A stretch of 64,000 nucleotides of DNA from Stenocarpella maydis (Eukaryota; Ascomycota; Sordariomycetes; Diaporthales; Diaporthaceae): assembly GCA_002270565.1 (NCBI GenBank), contig NQMI01000042.1, positions 62,001 to 126,000 on the forward strand, read 5' to 3'. The translations under genes and the position numbers were made by a program. How positions within the stretch are numbered: the first letter of the stretch is position 1; each line of letters begins with the position of its first letter. The notes below the pieces were generated by a model, which saw nothing but the letters and a program-made list of their open reading frames with translations, did not search any database and was not told where the DNA came from. Below are positions 23,365-33,273 of the stretch, piece by piece.

Positions 23365-25162
23365 CTACAACTCAAACTCCCCAGTCCCCGCCCCGGACCC
23401 CCTCCTCGCCACACCCCCAGCCGCGTCGAAGTTCCTCACAAAGTCGTAATAAAACGCCACCAGCTCCATGTGCACCGTCATGTTCACCCTCTCGTCGATT
23501 GTGTGCCCGTTGAGCGTACCGCCCTGCCGCGCGGGCGACCACCGGTAGACGTGGGGCGTCAGGCCCAGGTAGTGCCGCGTGTCGGTGTTGCCCGTCATGA
23601 GCTCGCCGACGGGGACGACGGTCCCGCCCGGGAAGGCGAAGGCATGGCGGATCGTGCCGGCAAAGACGTCCCAGACCGCGTCGGAGCCGGCTGTGCTGGG
23701 CGATATCGGCGCGGCGAGCGTCTTTTGACTCGAGGTCAGGGTCAGCGTGCCGTTATAGTCGACGTCGTAGAGGGGCTTGGCGGCGCCGGCGCCGTGCTGC
23801 CGGCCTTTGGTGCTGCCGGGGGTGTAGCTCTTGTACTCGTCGTCGTCCTCGAAGGCCTTGACGGCCAGGTTGTACTTGGTGATGATTGGCCCGAGGTACT
23901 CGACGACGTTGTGCATTATCTCGCCGATCGAGTTCTGCGGCGCGACGCGGTAGTTGACGCCGACCTTCACGACCTCGGGCATGGCGTTGATCTTCTGCCC
24001 GCCGCCGACGAAGTCCACCGCCTGGCTCGTCTGCAGCCTGAAGTTGGTCGGCCTATCCTGGGACGCCAGCTCCCCGGCCAGGGCCTCTAGGTCGCCTTCC
24101 TTCAGCAGCCTCGTGACCTTGGGCTCGGCATCGGGGCTGTAGCGCGCCTGGCAGGCGTAGTGGTTGTATATCGGCGAGCCCTTGACGAGCAGCGGCTCGT
24201 AGGGGTGAGACTCGAGGGCCACGACCGCCTCGCTCATGATGCCAATGCCGGTGTGTGGGAAGGGGATGGAGCTGTGCCCGCCCTGGACGTGCAGCTCGAG
24301 CCAGATGTCGACGTGGCCCTTCTCGGTGACGGCGGGGAGCGCGTACAGCACGTCGCCGATCTGCTGGAGGCCCATGCCGCCCTCGTCGAGGATGATGGCG
24401 AGGGAGTTGTCGCCCCAGACCGCCCTCAGATGCGCGGCGATGGAGCCGGCGCCCTTGACGCCGGAGCACTCCTCGTCGAAGCCGAAGGCCAGGAGGACTG
24501 TCCTCCTGGGGGACCAGCCCTGGGCCAGGAGGGACTCGACTGCGGATAGCAGCGCGGTCATGCTGTTCTTGTCGTCGGAGGACCCGCGGCCCCACAGCCA
24601 TGTCCCGTCGAAGTGGGCGTCAAAGGGCGGGTGTGTCCAAGTTGAAGCATCTGCCACGGGGACGACATCCTGGTGGGCAGCGAGCATGAGTGGCTTGAGA
24701 GACGGATCCGAGCCTGGCAGAGTGTAGACAAGGCCAAAGGTATTGATCTTGTCGCGGGTAAAGTGCTGATGGCTGAAGGGTCATTGTATTAGACGCTCTT
24801 GTGCTCACTGGACCTTGTCGAGTTACTACTTACACCAGAGGGAAAGTCTCGGCCAGCACATGGTGGAATTCGTAAAACGGCTTCCACCGCGGATCCTCGT
24901 CAAAGGGACCCAGGTCGTCAAAGCATATGGAAGGCACCTTGACGAGGGCCGAGTGCCTTGCTACCTGCTGGGCCAGCGCGGCCTGGGAACCAAAGAGCTC
25001 CTGGGCCGAATGAAGGCCATCGCCGGAGGGGTCGATAGGGCTTGCCAGGTCGCATTCGAAGTCTGCGCCTCTTTTATCAAAGTCCTGGCCGGTGCCTCCA
25101 TGGCGGGGTACGGTAGCTGCCAGTACCAGAGGGGCAGCAAAAGCCAACGAAGAGAGATGCAT
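23365..25162 (-). CDS. M20 metallopeptidase, carboxypeptidase S type
   Basis: Exons on minus 25162-24834 and 24772-23365; the GTAAGT...TTCAG intron joins AETFPLV to HQHFTRDK, giving 578 aa, the size of yeast vacuolar Cps1. An N-terminal hydrophobic stretch (LSSLAFAAPLVLAA) is a signal peptide or anchor. Two-zinc ligands are all present: H143 in AAHQDVVPV, the bridging Asp in GRGSSDDK (about 176), the Glu pair in DEECSG (about 210-211), the Asp in ILDEGG, and the final His in NTDTRHYLG near the C-terminus. The dimerisation insert (GHSSIPFPHTGIG) is typical. The predicted role is removing C-terminal residues from peptides in the vacuole or secretory path. It appears intact. It is divergent from the GT90 gene across 2.4 kb. 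Confidence 0.93.
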
Positions 25163-26948
25163 CTCGCGAGTTCAATCGAATGCGATTGAAAGACACCAAA
25201 GGGTGATCATCGACAAGACAACGCAGCTTCTTCACTCGAGGAAGTCAACGGCTGGGAGACAGTGCCGACCTCGCACACATTGTCCCTGGCCACTCCGATT
25301 GTGTCGGCGCCGTATGCCAACAGGCATAACAGCAGCAGCCGGCGATAGGCAATTCGAGCCCTCGGGGTGGAGTGGGGTGGAATTGATAGGCATCCCGTGG
25401 GAGTCTGGCAATCTGGCAGTCCGGCAGACAAGACGGCCGGGGATGGCGTCTGTGGCGCGCACGGCCAATCGGAAGCCGGCGACAGCAATGAGTTGTGTGG
25501 CTGGTGGGAGTTACATACATAGTAGTACGGAGTACGGAGTACACCATGTCTCGCTCGTCTGTGCGCGGAAGAGCTGCCGGTTGGTTGGTGGGCAGGGCTG
25601 GCGGGGTGGTAGATCGGTCGGCGAGATTTGACTCGCGTGCGGCGCCATCCACACATCAGATTGTTTTGGATGCGCCCCCAGCAGCATCCAGCCGTGTCGA
25701 CATGATGTTTGACAAGGTTTCGCTGGCGATGCTGCGGTTGTTGGGCGTGTTGGATCAACGTGACGTGGTCGCGATGGTGGGCGACGCCAGGAATCCGGTA
25801 ATAATCAAGCATCCCAAGGCTCGTCCATGGCAGGCTGGAACAGACTAGACGCGACCCAAGGGGCTGGATGAACGGTTCGGTGGTATTTGGACATCGAACG
25901 AGGCTCTGAGGGGAAACCTTGGAGGAGGAAGTCAGTGCTCAAGCTCAGATGCATCCCAAAGTTTAAATTAGCCTTGGACCCCTTGATGCTGGGGCTTGAC
26001 TCTTGACCGGCACCCAACGTCCAAAGCTACGCCTTGTGTTATCACAAACAGGCGTGTGTGGCAAGTCGACGGCATTTTAGCCTTTCTCTGCCCTTCTTTC
26101 TGTCGCAATCGCCGTGTCGCCGTGTCGCAATTTCGCGTCGGGACAGCTGCCACAGCTTTGCCCTGCCCATGCCAGTCGGGCTAGCGGGCACGAGCATGAG
26201 ACAAGCATAAACCTCCGTTGTCACTCCAAACCTCTTGGCCTGTCAGCCAGTAGCCTGTGCAGCCCCAGGCAGACGTCTTGTTCGCGACGAAGCCGACTTC
26301 TGGTCTGACCTGTCGGGACAGCCTGGGTGACAAGACGCGGGTGCTTCGACGGTGACGGTCTGACAGGAAAAACGAGGCAGACAGTAATGCCAACACCGCC
26401 CCCCCCCCATCCGATCCCGTCATAATTTCTCAGTCGTCCATGTGTCTCCCTTGTATGCATGTTTGTCTACATAGTATCCCCCCACGTCCGCCCAGGTCTA
26501 GGCTGGCCGCCATGCGATGCATCATGTATACATGGCAAATCTTGGATGAAATACCTGGTCGGTCAGCCGGACTGGAAACGGCTCACAAATGTAGTTGTGG
26601 TGTACCAAGATAGGCGCTGGGCCGAAGCTAAGGATCAACACCCACCGCCATGAAAGTGATCTAGTCGCCCCCATGTCCAATAACATACCATCCCATTAAG
26701 GTAGTCCCGTCCCTCAATAACCCACCGCTGGCGAACCAAATCAAATGTCTTGCATCTTGACATCTCTCGCCCGTCATTCTCACTCGGGCTAGCTCCGAGT
26801 CTCCTCTCGAGCTCTCGAGCTCTCCTCTCTTCCTCTGTCGTCACCTCACCTCGCACTCCTGCAAGCCCTCCTAGCCTGCTTCTCCCTCAATTTCCCTGCT
26901 CCCTTCATTATTATTTTCGCCTACCCGTCCCGTCAGCTGGTCACCTCG

Positions 26949-26992
<44 letters not shown>

Positions 26993-26994
26993 CC
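26949..26994 (+). repeat. (CCTG)n tetranucleotide microsatellite
   Basis: About eleven copies of CCTG/GCCT in a row within CT-rich sequence upstream of the GT90 gene. Confidence 0.95.
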
Positions 26995-27355
26995 CGCTTG
27001 CCAGCTTCATAGCTTGCAGCCTCTCCTCGATAGGCTCCTCTGACTGGATATCCTCGCCCTCTCACCTCCATGAATCGCCAATGAATATCCCACTACATCA
27101 GGAACGACCGACTCCACCTTCCCGCGCCCGTTAATTCTAGTGGCGATCAAGTCCACACAGTCCAACCGCCTAGTCGCCTTCGTCTGTGCCCGGTTTCTTC
27201 TTTTTTTTTTTTTACAATTTCTTTAGGAGCTGTTTTGGCCCTATTTATATTACCCAATAGGCCCGGCATCATTCATTCAAGTGAATTATTTCGTTCATCT
27301 TCTCAGCGGTGCACGCGCGCCCACGACGCTCGTTTGACTTGCTGTACCTCTGCCA

Positions 27356-27401
27356 CAACAACAACAACAACAACAACGACGACGACGACGACGACGACGA
27401 C
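27356..27401 (+). repeat. (AAC)n followed by (GAC)n trinucleotide tract
   Basis: About seven AAC units followed directly by about eight GAC units. It would code for Asn7-Asp8 if translation began at 27309, but more likely lies in the 5' leader of the GT90 gene. Confidence 0.9.
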
Positions 27402-27554
27402 GGCAACAACAAACCTCGACCTACCGCGGCAAGGGATCGAGCTCGATTGCTGCCCTCCTCACCAAGCCGGCCACGCGCACAGCGCCCCGCGCCAGTGGCA
27501 CTGATCGCCGCCTCGTCGCCATTCCTGCCCAGTCGTCTCGACATCGGATCCCAG

Positions 27555-29495
27555 ATGTACCAGGCACTCCAGTCGCCCGTCGGCCCTGTCGGGTGGGCCA
27601 AGGTCAACCGCCGCCGCATATTCTCATATCCCTCTCTCAGCCGCTACTGCTTCTTCGCATGCTGCCTGACATTGATCGCCTCATCCGTCCTCCTATTCCA
27701 CTCCTCTGAGACAGCAACTCGCCTCATCCCCCCTTCACTCTCAGAAATAACCCCACCATGGCGGAAACCCTCCACCGACTCCGAGCTGCTCGACATACTC
27801 TCCAACGCCTCCAGCATCGGGCCACACCCCATCGACGACCTCATAGCAGACGCCCGCCGCACCCAGGAGGACCTTTTGAAGCAGCGCTCCACCGATCTCA
27901 GGAGTGCCGCTGCCCGTTACCGTGTGCGCAGGGGCCGCCACCCGCCGCCAGGTTTCGACAAGTGGGCAGAATACGCCTTTGAGCATGATGCCGTCATCGT
28001 GGAGAAGTTTTTTGACCGCATCTACCATGACCTCCAGCCCTTCTGGGGTCTTGACGCCAGGGACACAGCACGGAGGGCGGCCTCTGCGGAGCATGTCGTG
28101 CGGGTGAGGGACGGCAAGGCCACCGGGGTTGGGGATACCGAAGGCAGGGTCCCATGGCTGCAGCTTTGGACAGATCTGGTCAGGGAGGCCGAGCAGTTCC
28201 TGCCCGAGGTCGACATGCCCATCAACTACAAGGACGAGAGCCGGATACTGGTGCCCTGGGAGGAGATCAACGACCTGGTGGAGAAGGCGAGGATCTGGAG
28301 GAAGGTCATGCCCGTCGAGGACGTCATCAAGGACTACAAGGGCCTCTCGTGGATGCACATCGACAAGGAGCTCCATGCCTATCAGCCCCAGTGGATCACC
28401 AAGGGCTCGCCGCAGTACTGGGACCTGGCCAGAGTTGCCTGTCCACCAGGCTCGCCGAGCCGTAACGTTAGCTCACTGACCGACTTCTCGCTGCCGCCCG
28501 CCTTCCCAGAGGACTGGGCCCCAGAATACAGCGAGAACGGCTACGTCAAGAACTTCACCGCCTCCGCCGACCCCTGCCTACAGCCTCACCTCCGCGCCCT
28601 CCACGGCACCTTCGTCGAGCCCATCAGCCTCAGCACCACCAAGGAGCTCGTCCCGCTCTTCGGCGGGAGCAAGCTGCCGGTGAACAACGAGATCCTCATC
28701 CCGGGTGCCATGTATCTCACAGAGGACCCCTTCTACTCGGGCGGCTCGTCCCACGGCCCGAGCTGGGACATGAAGACCACGAGCATCACCTGGCGCGGCG
28801 TCGCGAGCGGGGGCCGCCACAGGGAGGGCAACTGGATGCACTTCCAGCGCCTGCGCCTCATCGAGATGCTCAACGGCACCACCGTCTCCAACCTGGAGCG
28901 CAATGGCGCCCGGGCCATGACCTTCGACATGCCGCCGCTGCACAAGTACGACTCGGTGCTGCGGCGCGACGGCGCCCTGGGCCAGTGGCTGACGGAGCAC
29001 TCGGACGCCGGCTTCAACCACCTCATCTGCTTCCCACGCGACTCCAACTGCACCTATCTGGCCCCCTACTTCCGCGAGGTCGAGTCCAAGCCCATGGCCG
29101 ATCAGTACGTGCACAAGTTCATGCCCGACGTGGACGGCAACAGCTTCTCGGCGCGCTACCGGGGCCTCCTGCTCAGCACCTCCCTCCCTATCAAGACCAC
29201 CGTCTACGCCGAGTGGCACGACGACCGCCTGCAGCCGTGGCTGCACTTCGCGCCCATGGATAACACCCTGCAGGACCTATACGGCATCCTCGACTACTTC
29301 ACGCGCGACGAGAAGGGCGACGCCGCCGCGCGCATGATCGCCGAGACGGGCAAGAGCTGGAGCGAGGCTGTTCTTCGCAGGGACGACATGCTGCTGTACG
29401 TCTGGAGGCTGCTGCTCGAGTTCGCGAGGGTCTGCGATGAGGACCGCGACAGGCTTGGGTGGGTGGATGACTTGGTTGGTGACCGGAACCACTGA
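27555..29495 (+). CDS. Glycosyltransferase family 90 (CAP10-like), single exon
   Basis: Predicted type II Golgi or ER membrane glycosyltransferase of the CAP10/GT90 family, related to cryptococcal Cap10 and the xylosyl/glucosyl-transferring POGLUT group. From the ATG at 27555 it has 646 aa: a short cytoplasmic N-terminus, one membrane anchor near residues 32-50 (CFFACCLTLIASSVLLF), a stem, and a catalytic domain with DMKTTSITWRGVASGGRHREG, then PIKTTVYAEWHDDRL and PWLHFAPMDN, the sugar-nucleotide-binding end typical of the family. The frame is open back to 27309, but that would add an Asn/Asp microsatellite before the anchor, so the internal ATG is preferred. No intron is needed and the gene looks intact. 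Confidence 0.9.
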   Translation: MYQALQSPVGPVGWAKVNRRRIFSYPSLSRYCFFACCLTLIASSVLLFHSSETATRLIPPSLSEITPPWRKPSTDSELLDILSNASSIGPHPIDDLIADARRTQEDLLKQRSTDLRSAAARYRVRRGRHPPPGFDKWAEYAFEHDAVIVEKFFDRIYHDLQPFWGLDARDTARRAASAEHVVRVRDGKATGVGDTEGRVPWLQLWTDLVREAEQFLPEVDMPINYKDESRILVPWEEINDLVEKARIWRKVMPVEDVIKDYKGLSWMHIDKELHAYQPQWITKGSPQYWDLARVACPPGSPSRNVSSLTDFSLPPAFPEDWAPEYSENGYVKNFTASADPCLQPHLRALHGTFVEPISLSTTKELVPLFGGSKLPVNNEILIPGAMYLTEDPFYSGGSSHGPSWDMKTTSITWRGVASGGRHREGNWMHFQRLRLIEMLNGTTVSNLERNGARAMTFDMPPLHKYDSVLRRDGALGQWLTEHSDAGFNHLICFPRDSNCTYLAPYFREVESKPMADQYVHKFMPDVDGNSFSARYRGLLLSTSLPIKTTVYAEWHDDRLQPWLHFAPMDNTLQDLYGILDYFTRDEKGDAAARMIAETGKSWSEAVLRRDDMLLYVWRLLLEFARVCDEDRDRLGWVDDLVGDRNH

Positions 29496-30480
29496 GCCGA
29501 GGGCCCGAGAGAGAACTCCGGGTTTTCAATTTCTGGTTGCAATGTACTTTCTTGCGCTTCATTTCTCTGTTGGACCTCTTCTGATTGTTGTTGATGAGCT
29601 TTTTTCCCCCTCCACCCGCTTCTTCTTCTATTGGTTCAAAGGGCATAAAGGCATATTGATATTTTTTTTTCTCTTTTCTCTTTTCTCTTTTTTCTTTTTT
29701 CTTTTTTCTTTTTTCTTTTTTTTTTCTTTTTTCTTTTTTTTTTTCTTTTTTCTTTTTTTTTTTTTGAAAACATGTTGCTTCATCTTTTTTTTTTTGAAAA
29801 CATGTTGCTTCATCTGGATGGCAGTGGAGTCGGTGGCGTTATTGAGAGAGGTCACGCGTACATATGTGGGCGTGAGGGCAATCTCTGGGGATATCTTTTC
29901 TTTCCTTCGATACCTGCCGGGGCGCCTCGGCAAAAAATGCATGATGTATGTACGAAATTGGATCACGAATCTTGGGATACGACTTTTGCACGGGGAAGCG
30001 GGTTGTGGCTTTCTCCCTTGTTTCTTTCTGCTTCGCCACGAACGGAGGGTATGTATGTATGAATGGGCGCGCCTTGTCGTCCACGCCGGGCATGTTGTGG
30101 CAGCTTTCGCATTGCTTCTTTCTCATGGGGTGGTATCCCACCCCTTCCTCGCCCCCGGGTGGGCCGGTTTGTGTGAGTCGGATGAGGGGAGACCTACTGA
30201 CCTGACCTGACCTGATAATGATAATCCAAACATTCAAAATGAGCACGATCATGATGTATTTCTGTGTTGATGTCTCGGTGTGTTCCCCCCCCCCCCAACT
30301 GGGTTCTACGAGCAGCTCATGTGTTTGTTGTGGTGTTGTCAACTGGGGAGGATCGCATATCCCGCTATCAGCAGCATGCAATGAAACCAACCTGCTGGCA
30401 TGTGCATGCCACCCACGACAAGACATCATGATAGGGCCCAGGCAAGAACAACCACCCAACCTATTTGAGGCCGTTGGGTG
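29496..30480. other. 3' flank of GT90 with pyrimidine tract; no gene
   Basis: Contains the long C/T tract described separately and a C-run at about 30285-30296. Open frames in the tract encode only Phe/Leu or Lys-rich runs and are not genes. Confidence 0.55.
29659..29817 (+). repeat. Polypyrimidine T/C tract with a 31-bp tandem duplication
   Basis: From about 29659 to 29765 the plus strand is almost pure T with spaced C (units such as CTTTT and CTTTTTT). It is followed by two direct copies of a unit consisting of a T-run plus GAAAACATGTTGCTTCATC, ending near 29816. Confidence 0.95.
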
Positions 30481-30483
30481 AGC

Positions 30484-30813
30484 CAGTTAGTGTCCCTCGC
30501 ACTGCGCTCCTCTTCATCAGCTCAAGCCCGTCCATGCCGTCCTCGATGTAGAAGCCGTCCTCGCGCGTCACGGGCGTCCCGGTCCTCGTCGATGTCGTCG
30601 GCCCAGTGGTACACGTAGACCCGTCCTCACGCCCCCCCCCCCTCCCTCCCCCGAGGCGCGGGGCAGCAGCTCCGGCTCGTGGCGGGTGACGCTTGGGCGC
30701 GCGGGCTTGTACAACGCCCAGGAGCTCGCTGGAGAGGAGGACGGCAGGGATGCGGTTACGGCTGTGTGACAGTACAGGCAAGTGCCCATGAAGTCGAAGA
30801 GAGCTGTTTTCAT
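30484..30813 (-). pseudogene. Remnant of a HAD-like hydrolase
   Basis: A start at 30813 reads MKTALFDFMGTCLYCHTAV, a HAD-superfamily opening with the D-x-x-GT nucleophile loop. After about 27 residues the family pattern is lost in low-complexity sequence. A different frame then gives VYHWADDIDEDRDAR and EDGFYIEDGMDGLELMKR, resembling the C-terminal end. The core that would hold the remaining HAD motifs is missing, with a stop and a shift between the parts. This is a deletion remnant, not a working enzyme. Confidence 0.5.
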
Positions 30814-31649
30814 GGGTGTTTTGGAGGTGAGGAGGGGAGGGTTGTTCTGATTTGCGATTCACGTTTGTTTTTCGGGGCTGGTTGGTTAGGTATCAGGATC
30901 GCCTGACAGCAGATGATATATATCAGCCGTGTAAGTCGCGTGTTCTGTGATCCTGGGCCTTGTGTCAATGCATCCCCGCGCCCTTCTTCTCGCCGAGCTG
31001 GGGTATACATGGATGCTCTGCTGGTTGAAGACTGAAGCAGGAGGTTTGGCCACTCTGTCTACATCTGTTCTACAAATGCTGTCCGTCGGCAGTCTGCATG
31101 ATCGTCATTCGGTGAGAGTGGCCGAGGGAATGGTCGTAATAAGCTAGTCACAAGTATGGAAGTTGGGCATGGGGATTCAACAAATCAGACACACTAGGGC
31201 ATGGCTCATGAGATATATTGTAGAGTAACGACTGATACCACATTGCAAAAGAGAAAAACCCCGTGTTCATACCTATCTATGTAGTGCAGTACTTGTTGGC
31301 CTAAGAGCATGGCGAACAGAGGTGAAATGAGTGATTTGAACGAGGTTGACCTTGGCGTTGCAGCTGAGCCTGCGGCTGCCAACTGGTGCCAGCTGCTCCC
31401 CACTGCTTGCCTCCCCCCCCTTCCTTGGCAAGCCCACCACCCAAAATGTTGCTGCCGGGAAATCAAGGCAGCAGGAGGAGTGGGTGGGTCCATCCCAACC
31501 AATCAGGCGGGTTCCCACCGAAACCACAAATCTTTCGAATTTGCCCTTGTGAAATTTCTCCGTCCTGACCGCAGCAGCTAAGGTCTCTTGACGACGACAA
31601 CCACAACCCGACAACCAACAAGCCCAGCTGTTGTGCGCAAACCATCAAA
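30814..31649. other. Intergenic, promoter side of eL13
   Basis: No gene recognised. Open frames at 31206-31614 (both strands) overlap and lack motifs. The last 100 bp lead into the ribosomal protein gene. Confidence 0.5.
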
Positions 31650-32786
31650 ATGGTGAGCAGCAATGATCTCCCCTTCATGGGGATCTATCCTGTCGACGTC
31701 AATTGAGTCAGGACTTTGTCACTGACCCTTTGATTTCTCATACAGGCGATCAAGCACAACCAGACCATTGTCAAGAACCGTTAGTTTTTCCTGCCTTTTT
31801 TTTTCTTCCGTCTCTCATTGCCCATCTCTCGACCCATCTCCCAGGCTGCGACCGCGGTCGAGACAGCGTCTTCTGGGGGGCATCATTGATGCTGACGGAT
31901 TTGTCCAGACTTCCGCAAGGATTGGCAGCGTCGAGTCCGAACCCACTTCGACCAGGTACGATGTCCCTGAGCATATCCCGACTCCCAGCACGGTGGACGA
32001 AGAGGGCGTAGGCCCACGATGCGCTCCTCGGAATCCGATCATGCTGCGAAAACAAAATGGAAGTCGATCTGACAAAGCGAACAAAATACAGCCCGGCAAG
32101 AAGGTCTCCCGCAGGAATGCTCGCAAGGCCAAGGCTGCCGCCGTCGCTCCCCGCCCCATCGACAAGCTCCGACCCGTTGTGCGATGCCCTACCATCAAGT
32201 ACAACCGCCGTGTCCGTGCCGGCCGTGGTTTCACCCTGGCTGAGCTGAAGGTATGATGATCTGCCCGAGAAATAAGGACCGTCGAGCCGGGCGGGCTGTA
32301 TCTTGTGGCCTGGTCCACGATATATGCACGCTGTGGCAGGGTTCTTGCAGTCGCACAAGGTTCTAACAGGTCACCATGTAGGCCGCTGGCATCCCCCGCC
32401 AGTACGCCCCCACCATCGGTATCGCCGTCGATGCTCGCCGCCAGAACCTCTCCGAGGAGTCCATGGCCACCAACGTCCAGCGCCTCAAGGCTTACAAGGA
32501 ACGCCTGATCCTCTTCCCCAAGAAGAGCAACAAGCCCAAGAAGGGCGACTCCTCCAAGGACGAGCTCAAGGCCGTCTCAGACGCCGTCCCCAGCACCGCC
32601 GCCGCCTTCCCCATCGTCCACGCCGACACCACCATCAAGACAATCAAGAAGTCCGAGTTCCCCGCCCCCATCGAGGGCGGCGCCTACCGCAAGCTCCGCC
32701 AGGAGCGCTCAAACAAGCGCCACCAAGGTGCCCGCGAGAAGCGCGCCAAGGAGGCCGCCGAGGCCGAGGCCGACAAGAAGAAATAA
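31650..32786 (+). CDS. RPL13: 60S ribosomal protein eL13 (L13), five exons
   Basis: Component of the large cytosolic ribosomal subunit. Exons 31650-31652 (ATG alone), 31746-31779, 31909-31955, 32092-32250 and 32382-32786 give 215 aa, the normal size. The N-terminus [20 protein letters not shown] and the core [39 protein letters not shown] and GFTLAELK identify the family clearly. The lysine-rich tail ends ADKKK. All four introns have GT-AG ends, with donors GTGAGC, GTTAGT, GTACGA and GTATGA. An intron directly after the ATG is common in fungal ribosomal protein genes. Intact. Confidence 0.97.
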
Positions 32787-33273
32787 GCGGCCAGCAGCAG
32801 CGGTCCCTCGCTTGTTGTCTTCTTGGGTGGTGTTCGGGCGGGTTGAGCAGGTTTTTAAGTCAACTGGTACTCTGTCTCTGATCTTTCGGGTGGTGTCTGG
32901 GTTTCTGCGTCGTCAAGGGTTGCATTTATGCCGAGGCAGAGAGGGTCGGTCATGATACAAAAAGTCTTCTTTTTTTTCCCCCACTGGATCCATGATGGGA
33001 ATGTGAACCGGAAATATAAAAGACCTTGATGGATAACCCCCCCAAGATACCAGGGCCCGAACAGCAGGTCAACGTAGGACGCACCCAAGACACCCGGCAA
33101 TGGAAGCTTGTGAGAACATGACCTTGACCGAGTAGAAGATGCCACTGTCCCAGAAATCGTGACACGTGTATGTATTACACTCATCAACCGTATGCGAACC
33201 GGGCTATGTCTATAGCTAGACAGATGATGGATCCATCCGATCCAATCTAACCGCAGTATACTGATGCTGACCT
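32787..33273. other. Convergent intergenic spacer
   Basis: The 3' regions of eL13 (+) and the SmgGDS-like gene (-) face each other here. A T-run and C-run occur near 32970-32981. Nothing else is recognised. Confidence 0.6.

Larger units (their letters stand above)
25163..27554. other. Divergent intergenic region, repeat-rich toward the right
   Basis: No gene recognised. It holds a C-run near 26399-26408, a (CCTG)n array at about 26949-26994, a T-run near 27202-27214 and an (AAC)n-(GAC)n tract near 27356-27401. The right part should include the promoter and leader of the GT90 gene. Confidence 0.5.

Noticed and set aside
32251..32381. Possible C/D-box snoRNA in eL13 intron 4 (ATGATGA near the donor)
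   Set aside because: No matching D box (CTGA) or terminal stem was found in the intron.
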